Shown in pieces: positions 9,179-20,168 of a stretch of 64,000 nucleotides of DNA. Location: NCBI GenBank assembly GCA_028622995.1, contig JAJQJQ010000036.1:1798001-1862000 (forward strand), in the 5' to 3' direction. The notes under the pieces were generated by a model. It was not told the DNA's origin, searched no databases, and saw only the letters and a list, made by a program, of their open reading frames with translations. The translations under genes and the position numbers were made by a program. Source of the DNA: Panagrolaimus kolymaensis. Taxonomy: Eukaryota; Nematoda; Chromadorea; Rhabditida; Panagrolaimidae. Within the stretch, counting starts at the first letter, position 1. Each line of letters starts with the position of its first letter.

Positions 9179-9769
9179 GAGTTCGTTTTTCCGCAAACTT
9201 TTCCAAAAATACCTTTTTTATGTATTTTAAAATTTTACTGTTTATTTTTTTAAAGTTGAACTTCCATGGTTTATTTTTTTTTTTCGGTTGATAAGGAAAT
9301 TAGAAAGAAAAAGTAAAGCTAACATTTTTTATGTACGAATTTGATCATTGCTTAGTTTTTTATTATTTAGTTTATTTAATTTACGTCAGCTTTTCTAAAA
9401 ATCAACATAGATAAAAAAATATATATAGTTTTTTTTATTAATTTGCGTCAAACTCTAAAAAATCAACGTTGATAAAAAATGGCGGTGTTGTTTGTGAACT
9501 TAAAAATATTTATGTCGTCGCGATTAAAAATAAATATTTTATTACTAAAAATTATTATTAGTACGAATTTTTTAAACAAAACAAAATGTAAAACGCATAT
9601 TTTTTTTAAACATAAGAAAAGTTTAGAAAATTGTAATTTTACAAAACAAAAAGTTAAATAATAAAAAATATTTTAACCCAAAAGCAAAAATTTAATTTAA
9701 TTTAAAAAGTAAAAAAGTTTTTGTTTATTAAATTTTTTTAAATAAAATGCAGAAATTGCCGTAGAAAAA

Positions 9770-12453
9770 TTAAAGAATTTGATGAAGAGCTGAAGTGAGA
9801 AGATTAATATCAGATCGAAGTGAATTAACTGCAAGCATAATGGAACGTTTATTATTGAGAACTTCAACGGTTTCTGTGTATGGATTATATCGAACAATAA
9901 ACGGGCGATTCATGTTGTTTGTGAAGGTTCTAAATAAACAAAATAAATTATGCAAAATTTATTTAAGTTTTTTTCTTTTTTTTTTGCCGGTTACTTTGAG
10001 AATTTCACCGAAGCAAAAAAAATTTAATGTTTCAAAGAAAAACTTACCTTAATTTTTGTTGAGCTTCATCAAAATTTCGAGTGTAAAAATATGCATCTTG
10101 AAAAGTAGTAATTAAACATTCTTGTTGAACCACTCGATCGGGGTCAAATCGAATTATTTCAGTTTTTCCTTCAATCGCATGTTGAAGTTCGCCGGCGCTT
10201 GAAAGCAACCCAGCTCCATAAATTTTATATTTGGGTTTATTGGTTTTAGTTTCATGTCCAACGCAACAAAGACCAAATTCAATGGAAAAAAAGTATAAAG
10301 TTGCAAGCTTTTTTAAATCCTCTTCACTCGTTCCCAATGAAGCTAAACCAATTTCTTGGGAAAATTGGGCGAAATCTGGATCAGCGAATAAAGCCATGTG
10401 CCCCATTAATTCGTGAACCGTGTCACTAAATTATTTTTGTTTTTGGATGTCGAAAAGAGTTTTTGGAATATTGAAGAAGAAGAAAAACATACGGTTCTGG
10501 AGTATAAAATGGATCAGCATGATGTCGAACATATTGGGTGCAATTAAAAACGCGAAAAGCTAATCCAGCGAGAAAATCTCTGGCTGAGAGATATCCAGCA
10601 ACTGGGCGAAGTCGGAAACCAGTCTTCACTGAAAAAAAAATTCTTCTAATTTTTGATTTAAAAAAAAGCAATGTTTTTACTTTTCAAAAAATTTGAAATA
10701 TCTTCCAATTGTGGAATATTTCTTTCTGAATAACCACAATGTTGTTCAAGTAATTCAAAATTTTCTAAATATTCTGTGCACGCATGTTTCATATGTAATT
10801 CACGAAGCTTTCGATAAATTACACCCCAAGTTGCAGTTTCTTTTTCAGTATATTCCACTCGAGGAATCGGTTGACCTCTGAAAACAAAAAATTTTTTATT
10901 TTTCTTTACTTATTTATTTTTTATTTATAAATTATTTATGTGGGAAGCTAAATAGCAAGTTTTCTATGGACGAATTTAAAAAATAAAAAACAACTTTTTC
11001 TCATAAATAAAAAAATTGTTTTCAGTATATTTTTTTACGCAAAAAACAAAAACACATTTTCAAGAAAAATTTTAGGCATTAAATGGGCACAAAACAGCAA
11101 AATTCATTATTCCCAACTTTTATATTTTTATTATCCCATTCTATTCTTAAAATGCCTTATTGCAAAAAAAAAAGCATTTCCAAAAAATATTAAATTTTTA
11201 AGCCTTCAAATATGGAAATTTTTCAATCCATGTTAAAAAAATAAGTCAAATGCAGAAAATAAATACTAAACACTTTTTGTTTATGAATATGCAAATATTT
11301 TTTAATTTATAAAAAAATTAAAGAAAGGATTAATAAATTTTTTAATATTTCGCTATCATTCTGGCACTTTTGATAAATAAATTAAAATTATAAACAAAGC
11401 TTACTGTTTATAATTTAACGCGATGTCAGCAAACAACATTCGTCGTTTTCGATATTCTTCATCTTTGAAACCCTTAAAAAAATACAATACTTTTTTATTA
11501 TTTTTTTTCATCAACATTTTGTTTTTTGGGACTCACTGGATGATCCGCATCAAGTCCATCACCATACATAATAACTCGACGACAACAAATATCTAAATCA
11601 TAAACGGATTTGGGAAACCATACCGATCCACTTAAAGCGTCCGCTGACCCAGGATCGCTAACTTCGAGCGCTCCTTTAGGAGTGTAAGTTCGATTGAGTT
11701 CAATAACTTTAAATCCAGCATTACCAATTTTTTCAACAATTGGAATTGTTTCATCTTCGATTTCAAGTTCAAGAAAGACTTCGATTTCATTTTTGGATTT
11801 GGATTTAGGATCTCGAGATTCAACGTGTTTGATTTTGGCACTTTCCTAAATTTACATGGTAAAACTTTTTTTTGACAAGAATTTTATAAAAAAACTTTGC
11901 TTCATTTTTAATTTTTATGTGCAGAAGCATTTTTTGATTTAGTTTACTTTTATAGGGTTATAAAAAAGTTTTGATGGAATTGAAAAGAAAAATTGTAAAA
12001 AAATTTACAAAAATGGCATCGATATGTTTGGGAGTTTTGATTTCATCGCTAAAAACTTACTGGAATTGCACCAAGAATTCGTCGAAAAGCATTATTAACA
12101 TTGATGGTTCGAACGATCAAACTAATCGTTTTTATTTCATCTTCATCATGTTCATCAATTGTTAATTGACTTTGTAAACACTAAAAAAAATATTGGCGGT
12201 TCCAAAGTTAAGAAAAAGATATTTACTTTGATTGCACGCATATCATCTTCAGGAAAGAATGGAAGTCCAACGCTTCCACTTCGACGAAAGCGTTTTTTAA
12301 ATTCCTCCACAGGTTGCTCGGTTCTTAAAAAAGTTTTAGGGATAAAAAATATATTTATTTTTCAATGAAATTTAATTACCTTGAGCTTACAGTTCTTGTT
12401 GCAGCGGGTTTAGGATTTTGATTGTAATACAAAAATTTTAATCCTCCTGCCAT
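9770..12453 (-). CDS. tph-1: Tryptophan 5-hydroxylase (biopterin-dependent aromatic amino acid hydroxylase)
   Basis: Nine exons (12453-12380, 12323-12227, 12180-12061, 11845-11537, 11472-11405, 10877-10681, 10628-10493, 10425-10048, 9929-9770) join in frame to 512 residues. It catalyses the rate-limiting hydroxylation of tryptophan to 5-hydroxytryptophan for serotonin synthesis, using tetrahydrobiopterin, O2 and non-haem iron. Residues ~45-140 form the regulatory region; the catalytic domain starts near '[13 protein letters not shown]' and includes [20 protein letters not shown]. Iron ligands are His338 and His343 (VHELMGH) and Glu383 (SIEFGLC), with the correct 5- and 40-residue spacing. '[11 protein letters not shown]' and 'VRYNPYT' favour tryptophan hydroxylase over phenylalanine or tyrosine hydroxylase. 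A leucine-rich helix ([16 protein letters not shown]) closes the protein as the tetramerisation tail. Length is normal for the family, with all key residues present. Expression in serotonergic neurons is expected from the family. Confidence 0.93.
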
Positions 12454-15400
12454 GATTATTTTGAGCCAACAAACAAGCTAACGTCAAAAATAAAAATTTC
12501 ACTCTGAAGTTTCTTCAAATTTTTGAGAGGGTTTAGTAGGAAATAAAAATCCGGTTTGAAAAATAAAAATAACTTTGTATTATTTTTTTTTAAATGAAAG
12601 CCACGAAATAAAGAAAGAAAATAGTAAAACTGAATGAATAATAATATTCAGGGAAACAAAAAAGTGCATATTTTTGGAAATTGCGTTTTAATGAAAAATA
12701 TAAAAAAAGTGTTAATAAAAATGTAGTTTAAAAAAAGGGTTCAAAAAAGAAAGTAAGAAAATAAATAATAAATGCGTAACTTTTCCAAATCCAAACAAAG
12801 TTTTAAAAAGAAAAGTTATTCTCAGAACCGTATAGCAAAAAGGATTGGTCTTTTCAATATTTTTGATAAAACTTTAAAATGGCAAAAATAAAATGTAAAA
12901 AATTGAGTCACGAAAGCTTAAACCAAAAAATGCTTATTGTAATTCAAATAGGGGTACAGCATTTTTTCAAAAATATTATGCCTCATCCCACTCTATTTCG
13001 CGTCAAACTTTTATATAGAAACGTGTAACCATTAACAACATTACGTCATTTTTTGCGTGGTGGGAAGAAAAAATAAAATATATATATCAAATACAAAAAA
13101 TAAAACATGAAAGAAAAAAAATCAAGCAACTCAGAAATAAAAACCAAAATAAAAGAAAGAAAGAAAAAGAAAAAAAATATACTCAATTTTTAATTATGTA
13201 AACACACACATATTCGAATCCGGCAACGAAGCAGCATCCTACGCTAGCTAGCTGGCTTCTAGCTTTTGCACTTCATTCATTATTCTCATCAAAAAATCTA
13301 TATGAAGAAAAAAAAGAGTAGCTTCATAGCATCATAAAAAAACCCAACAAAAAATAAGGAAAAAGGATAAATGTTAAAGCATTGAGTAATAAATCAGAGA
13401 CAAGACAAGAAAAAAAAAGAAAAGGTTCCATTTCCTTATTATATTTTTTGTTTTGTTTCTTCCAAACAAAAAAAGGTTTTTGAGGCTTCTGCTGAAGCTA
13501 GAAGCTTGAAGCTATTTGTTTTTTCATTGTTACACATTTTTTTTTGTGGTTGTTTAAGATTTGTTAATAAAAATATGGAAGATTGCGAAAAGGAATGAAG
13601 AATGCAAAATGGAAAAATGATATTTCTTTTCTTTTTTTTATTATTGGAAGTAACAAGGTCGAAAATATGCAATACAAAAAATGCCAAAAGTTGTTCTATT
13701 ATTTTTTTATAGAGAAAAAGTTCAAACTTTTTTGAACCTTGCAAAAAAAAAATTTATTCTTTTCAAAATTAATAATTTCCGAATGATTTCTGGTTTATTA
13801 AGACACGAGACAAAGCCGACGAAATGCAAATAAAAGTAGTTTGAGAAATCGAAAAAGCTTAATAAAAAAAATAATAAAAGTAAAAAGTTTCCAGAATTCA
13901 CACATTATTTAAATCCATGGAGGCTTTCATAAAAATTTGTGGCTAAAATGGAAAAATAAAAAACTATAGAACAAAAAAATAAAACTCAAACCATTATGAG
14001 AGAATAAAAAAAAGGTTTGAAGCTTTCAACAATTTTTTTTCTCGTGAGAAAACGAAAAATAATGAAGTAAACACACATACTCATTAGAAATTAAATGGGT
14101 AAATAAAGTAAAGAAAAAGTATGGATACTTGACCTCAAAAAAAGCTTTCGTCGCTTTAATGGAAAAAAATCCTCACAAATAAATAATTAGTATAAATTTT
14201 TTCATCAAAATTAGTAATTTAAATTTTTTTGGGTGAGATGCATCAACTTTGATATCGAAAATTAGCCTAATTTACAGATCCAAAAAATTTATTGCCTTTA
14301 AAGTTGAAATATTATTTGCATAAAATTTTTATGATACAATCTTTTTTGCCAATCATTATGTATTTTTAAATTCTTGAGCTATGGTGCTTTGCTATGTTGT
14401 AATTAATAAATAATAAGAATAACAAATTAATTACTTTTTTTCGTTGAGCTGTTAAAACTAAGAAAAGAAATTTCAGCTTTAATTACTAAAAAATAAATAA
14501 ATTACAAATAGTATTTTTAAAGTAAATTTGCGTTATTGCTCTCTCTCTTTTTACACGTGATTTAAGTAATCATGATGACTGGTTTTTTTAAATTTCAATT
14601 TTTAACAAATTTAAAATTAAAAAAATGGTAGCAATTTATCAAAGAACAACGTTGAATTCTTTTTTCTTTTTTAGGAATGTTATCTTTTTCCTTCTGTTTA
14701 TAAATTTAAAAAAATTGTGACTTTAATTAATGCAAATTTTCTCTCCCGGTATTTTTAGTTTTATCTTTTCTCGTTTTCCGAACTCCAATGAAAAAAAAAT
14801 AATAAAAAAGATTTGGAAATAAATTAAAATAAGTTTTCCATTATTTGATTCAAATCATTTTAAAGTTTAAGAATTTGAGAATTTGAGAAACCAATTATTT
14901 TTAAAATTATTGGGTTCTTTTTCTCGCGTTTTATTTATACTAAATAAAATGTTATATTAAAACCAACTTTGTTATCAAAAATTTATAAACCATAATTAAA
15001 TATCTGATATATGCTTGCTTCTAAACCAAAAACAACTAAACTTTTCATGTCTGTATTTTTTTTATCTTTCGAATACTTCCTTCTTTTTTCACCCACAGCT
15101 TCATTTAAAATTATAGGTATCTTTGGTAATTATCAAGGGAAACAGGAAACTATTGCCGTAAGGAATTATTTGTTGCGTTCTATGCCAGAGACAAAGAAAA
15201 CCCACAGTTTTTTTTTATTTATCCTTTCTTTCCCTTCTGCTTCTGCCTCAAACTGATGAATAAAAAATTAGTTGGAACAACGCAAACTTGTTTTTAGCCA
15301 GCCTTCTCGTCACCAATTTTATATTTCAAATACATAATGAATATTTGAGTTTTTCTATTTTTTTTTTTATTATAAACTCAAAGTTCGAATTCCCTGGACA

Positions 15401-15980
15401 GAAAAAAAGAATTTTAAAGTTCAAACTTTAAAAAAAGGCGTCGAATTGCGTAATGTCTGTCTCATCGCTAACTAAAAAAGCTTTTTTCCATCGTTTTTGT
15501 TTTCTTTTTTACCTTTATACTTTTTACTTTTAAATAATTATGCCGTTCAACGCTTGCTTACCATTTTTTAACTGTGAGAAAAAAAATAGTAAAATTATAC
15601 TTTCCGCAAAAAAAAATGTGACAGTAAATAAATATTATACTAAACGGCAATGTGAATTAATTCTTGAAATTATTTTAACCATATATATTTTTTTTAAATT
15701 TCTCACAAGTTCGACGTTGTTTTTTTTTAATTGTAATCTTTTTTTTGTTTGTAATAATCCCTCAATTTGCTCTATAAAAAATTATTTTACGCGCTTTTTT
15801 TATTTTAAAATCTTTATGGTAACTAACTATTTAAGGCGAAGAAGCTCCAAGACCAAGACTATCGGTGAAGCTTAATTAAATAAAAAATCATTGTTTTTTT
15901 TTTCTATTTTAAGCCTTCAAATATTTTCTGTTTTAATTTTTAAAAATCAATCTTTTTTTTATTGTAATCCGTTTTTTTTG
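12454..15980. other. Gene-poor AT-rich region
   Basis: About 3.5 kb between the start of tph-1 and the chemoreceptor gene. The frames seen are short and rich in Phe/Lys from poly(T)/poly(A) runs, with no signal of splicing or family motifs. It must hold the tph-1 promoter. No tRNA, satellite or transposon structure was recognised. Confidence 0.55.
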
Positions 15981-15991
15981 TAGCTATAGCT

Positions 15992-17544
15992 ATGGATTTC
16001 AAAATTACCCATACTCAAAGTGTATTTTTCACCGTTGTGAATATAGCTAATATGCTATTAGCCTTGACAGCATTAATAATATTTTGTTATTATATTAAAA
16101 GTAAACCTGATAGTTATAAAGTTTTACCAAGAAGTTTGAGGTAAGTACATATGTGCTTTAAAAGCAAAACAAGTATCAAAACAAAATTTTAAAAAATGTA
16201 TAATTATGAAACTCTTCCATTTCGAACCAACATTGCCCTTTTTTAGGTCCAACAAAAAAAAGATTTTTTTAAATAAATAAAACTTATTTAAGTTAGTTTT
16301 TACTAACTAAATTTTTTATTTCAGATTATATTTATTAACTTGTACCATACCCTATAGCCTTGCAACATGTTTGGCATCAATATGTCTCTCAATATTTTAT
16401 TTTACATTTTCTGATGAAACTGTGATAGCAATGAAACTTTCAAAATTAATTTTATCTTTTTTTGCTCAACAATTTCGCGGAAGTTTATTGCTGCTTATTA
16501 TTGAAAGAATGGTTTCAACCATTTATCTTGAAAGATATACTTCTGGAACTCGTGTATTTATTATTTTAACATTTTTTTCATATCTTTTAGCGATAATTTA
16601 TATTTTTCCGAGTGGGGCTTGTAAGTTTTTAAAAAGTATTCACAAATTTGGAATTCAAAGGAGTTTTTCTGAATGGAAAAAAAAGAATTCGTAATGTTTG
16701 AATTTTAAAATAAATATGTAATTTTTTTTAGGGATTTTTATTGAAAGTTTTAAAAATGTATATTTTGCCCTGGTTTATGCTGATATTGCAGTTCATATTA
16801 TAACTTTAATTGCTGGTCAACTTTTGCGTGGACGAAATAGGCAAATGTATAAATTATTGGCATATCGAGTAACTTTGAGACAGCGATGTCAGGTAATCAT
16901 CATTTTTTTTTTGAATGAGGAAGTTTTTTTTTAAAGTTGAAGCTGGAGAGAAAAAACTTTTTTGATAATATTAATTAATCAAAAAGTTGTTCCGCATATT
17001 AATGGTTAATTAATCAATTAAGTGACTTTGGTTCTTGGTTTATGACCACCTAAAAAAATAACAACGAAAATGAAAATATATTTTACTGTAAAAGTATCAA
17101 TTAAAAAAAGCAAGAATCGTGCAATGAAATTTTTATTTTGCTATAGATATTAAAAAAAATTTATTTTTAGATCCTCGAAAACATCAAAGTTTTAACATTT
17201 ATATTTTCTCAAATATTTATTTATGCTACTGTTGCTCCCATTGGATTGATAGCAACGTTAATTTATAATTTAATTACGGGCAGAGCTGCTCCAACAGCTT
17301 TGTTTCTTTTGGTTTGTTTTTCATTTTATTTTCGAAGTTAAAATCATCTAATTTTTAGACATATAATTTATCATTCATTTTAATTATGATTAAAGATTTA
17401 AAAATCAATTCAAAAACAAAGAATACAAAAATCTCTGAAATTCATAAACAAAATCCAACCGTTTTAAGTCCATTGGGAAAAAGTTTACCCACGGCAATAA
17501 CAAATGATAATTATTTTAAAGGTTTAAAAGAACAATGGAAATGA
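15992..17544 (+). CDS. Serpentine chemoreceptor, sre/srab-like 7TM GPCR
   Basis: Exons 15992-16140, 16325-16620, 16732-16892, 17171-17311 and 17359-17544 join in frame to 310 residues. Seven hydrophobic segments can be traced, from 'FFTVVNIANMLLALTALIIF' in exon 1 to 'TYNLSFILIMIKDL' in exon 5. The cytoplasmic end of TM3 reads 'LLLLIIERMVSTIYLERY', the ER-containing pattern of nematode Sre/Srab receptors. The third loop reads 'VTLRQRCQILENIKVL', corresponding to the family's 'RFQ..ENI' motif. The ATG follows an acceptor-like TTTTTTGTAG by ten bases, consistent with trans-splicing. The soluble tail ends 'FKGLKEQWK'. It should act in sensory cilia as a chemosensory receptor; the ligand is unknown. 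A second related receptor is at 29209-32244. Confidence 0.8.
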
Positions 17545-17740
17545 AAAATGAATGACTTTTTTTCTGTTGCATTAAAATGAGAGTTGGCTGAACAAAATCA
17601 TAGCATGGTTTCCTGAATGTCTCTTGAAGAAAGCCAGAACGAATTTTAGCACAATTATCTGAGAATTCATAAATTTGTACTGTCAAAAATTGTGAAAAAA
17701 CAAAAATAACTTTTGCAAAAAAGGCAAAAAGAATTTTCAT
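17516..17740 (-). CDS. Possible small secreted peptide, antisense to the receptor 3' end
   Basis: A 74-codon frame begins MKILFAFFAKVIFVFSQFL, a plausible signal peptide. It continues 'YEFSDNCAKIRSGFLQETF' with two cysteines and mixed codon use that looks more coding than the surrounding poly(T) frames. It overlaps the last 29 bases of the receptor gene on the opposite strand. No family is recognised, no intron is needed, and no poly(A) signal was identified. It could equally be a chance frame in the receptor's 3' flank. Confidence 0.3.
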   Translation of the reverse strand: MKILFAFFAKVIFVFSQFLTVQIYEFSDNCAKIRSGFLQETFRKPCYDFVQPTLILMQQKKSHSFFISIVLLNL

Positions 17741-18060
17741 AATGTAATAACTTTGTTTAAAAATATGATAATTTATTTTATTTTTCGTATAAATAATAAA
17801 ACCATTCTTTATTTCAATTTAAATATTTATTTTGTTTTTTACATTTCTTTGATTAATTTTCAAATAATGAATGACGCATAAATTAATTAAAAATTTAATA
17901 TACTGTATTGTTTTTGTGAAAAAATTACTTTTTTCTCTCTTTTTATTAACATATTTATTATTATTTGTAAAATTTTAATTTAAAAAAAACAGGAAAACAA
18001 CAAAAAATAATAATATTATTTATTTACTTTTAAAAAACAAAAACTTAAAGCTGCAGCTAA

Positions 18061-18832
18061 TTAATTACTTTGACGTATGCTTCTGCAAGGTAAAGCCGTA
18101 AAAAAACACATTGGATCTACTTTGTTTGTTGATCGTTCAAAAGATGAACCACGAAGATTGTTTAAAAGTGAACGCAAATTTCGTCTGTTACCGTCACGGC
18201 TTCGACGTTGTCGTTGTTGGGGTTGGTCAACCTGAAAAAAGAAAATTATTTAATTTGGAATTTAAATTTTAAAATCCGATGGTTTTTGTATTTTATGTGA
18301 ATATTTTTTCTGAAAGTTTTATATTGCTTTATGATCAGCTGTTTTTGAGTTAGAATTTTAAACTTTTATTTTTTTGTGTGTTTGTTTTTTGAATTTAAAA
18401 AAACAAAAAACATGGCAAAAATTGCTTGAAAAAATCCAAAAATTTTATTTTGTTGTTTTAGTCTTTTTTTCTCGCGGCTTTAATACATTAGTAGAATTGT
18501 ATTTTATGTCTGCTATTTTTGCATATTGCAATTTTTGGTCTTTTATAAAATCGAAAACAATAAAAGCTTCCAGAAGTGTGGTGCAGGATTTTTTTTTCTC
18601 TTCAAAATCATTTAAGACTTACCGTATCAGTTTTTTGTGATATCACTGATGATTCTTCTTCTTCAGTTTCATCGAAAGGCAGTATTGAACCAAAATTTTG
18701 ATTTATTTCATAAATGGCAGGCGATGATGGTCTTTGATATTGAAATTCAATAGGAATTTTTTGTACTAATTTAAAAGCGGATGAAAGTGATAATAAAGCA
18801 GAAATACAAAGAATAATAGCGAATAATTCCAT
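18061..18832 (-). CDS. Neuropeptide-like precursor with C-terminal C-x6-C (allatostatin-C-like) peptide
   Basis: Exons 18832-18623 and 18231-18061 (phase 0 intron of 391 bp) give 126 residues. Residues 1-19 (MELFAIILCISALLSLSSA) are a signal peptide; an acidic spacer (DETEEEESS) follows. The second exon is strongly basic: QRQRRSRDGNRR at 75-87 offers mono- and dibasic cleavage sites. The C-terminus carries DPMCFFTALPCRS, with Cys112 and Cys119 six residues apart. This is the ring size of arthropod allatostatin C (CYFNPISC) with aromatic residues in matching places, so a disulfide-closed peptide acting on somatostatin/AST-C-type receptors is plausible. Unlike most AST-C peptides, about seven residues follow the second Cys and there is no amidation glycine. 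Assignment rests on architecture and motif only. Confidence 0.6.
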
Positions 18833-19923
18833 TATTTTTTTTTGTTGAGTTTATTGTAAGGGAAAATTATTTAAACTACCTAAAAAACAATTTTTAAAAC
18901 TTAAAATTCTTTTAGCAAAAACTTAAAAAACAAAAACATTCCTCGCGAGTTTAAAAAAAACAAAGAAATCATGAAATAGCAAAAACAAGAATAACGTATT
19001 TATATTATTAATTTATAAAGTTTTTTAATAAATGATGTGGTTCCATATTTTTTTTACGCACATCCATTGTTTGGATGGGAAAAATAAAGGCTGGCAAAAA
19101 AAACAAAACAAAAAATAAGGTTTTTGTTAGAAAAAATTTGGTGGTTTCATGGGCTTGCTTACTTGCTGTCGTCGGACTCAAAAGGCTACAAAAAATGCAG
19201 AAAAAAAGAAGAATAATAACAACAACAAAAAAAGCAGAGAATAAAAAAAACAAAGCAAAAAAACGTACAGGAAGTTGGTAATAAAGATAAATTTAAAAAA
19301 TGAAAGGAAAGAGATCAGTAAAAAAAATATGAAAAAGAGGGATAATAATTTCTATAAAAATTAGGACTAATTTCTTAAGTATCAAAAATTAAGATTTTTT
19401 TCATTCATAAAAGTTGCATGATTCCCAAAAAAAGAAAGAAAGGCTATAATCTCATCAAACTTCAAGATTTTTTTAAATTTGTGTTTTTATTATGTAAAAT
19501 ATTTTCTATAGCTTTTATTAGAACAACACGTCGTCGTCTCATTTATGAAGATTCATTCATTCATACATATGTGAATGGATGACGCAGGAAGAAAAAAAGA
19601 TAAACTTCCGATTTGATATAAAAAAAAATATTTGTTAAAAATACATAGGAAGTTTTTCGCACCCTTTTTCGAGCGACAGTGGAGGCAAAAAGATTTCATA
19701 TTTAATTTCAATAAAAAAATTATTAGAAAAATATTATTTATTTGGAATATATATGTTTTTTTTCTTCATGATAATTAACCCGCCTTTTATCCATTATGAA
19801 AAGCAAGAAACAAAAAAAACTTTTGTTTTACTCGTTTTCCATAACCTCAATTCATTCAAAAAAGTTATTTTTATTATTTATATCGAATCACGCAAAAAAA
19901 AAAGCTATCGGGAATTTATGATG

Positions 19924-19931
19924 ATACGAAC
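19924..19931. repeat. 8-bp target-site duplication ATACGAAC, left copy
   Basis: Matches 20169-20176 exactly. An 8-bp duplication is diagnostic of hAT-superfamily transposition. Confidence 0.85.
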
Positions 19932-20168
19932 CATACATGGGCAAGTCGGAGGATTTTGGAGGATTGTCCTCCGCTATGTAGCATGTAGCGCAACGATTCT
20001 GGGTTATGTAGCGCAAAATTTGAAAAATCTAATAGAAAAAAAAATTCGATGTGGTACTTATGAAAATTTAGGAAATTTTTTATTGAAAAAAACAACAGGG
20101 GAGAACCTTTGCTCCTAATTATGTAGCTCAAAATTTTGAAAATTGTCATCCGATCGTGCCCATGTATG
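19932..20168. mobile_element. hAT-type MITE, 237 bp
   Basis: The element begins CATACATGGGCA and ends TGCCCATGTATG, giving a perfect 12-bp terminal inverted repeat. It is flanked by the 8-bp duplication ATACGAAC. The subterminal sequence carries several copies of 'tatgtagc', as in hAT elements that bind transposase near their ends. It is too short to code for a transposase and is therefore a non-autonomous derivative. The clean ends and perfect duplication suggest a fairly recent insertion. Confidence 0.85.

Noticed and set aside
13201..13265. Possible tRNA gene around 'attcgaatccggcaacg'
   Set aside because: It resembles a B-box, but there is no A-box or foldable acceptor/anticodon arms around it on either strand.
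13439..13744. 101-codon minus-strand frame
   Set aside because: Composition is driven by poly(A/T) runs, and there is no family motif, signal peptide or splice context.
15011..15256. 81-codon plus-strand frame upstream of the chemoreceptor
   Set aside because: A Phe/Ser-rich reading of T-rich DNA with no continuation or homology pattern.
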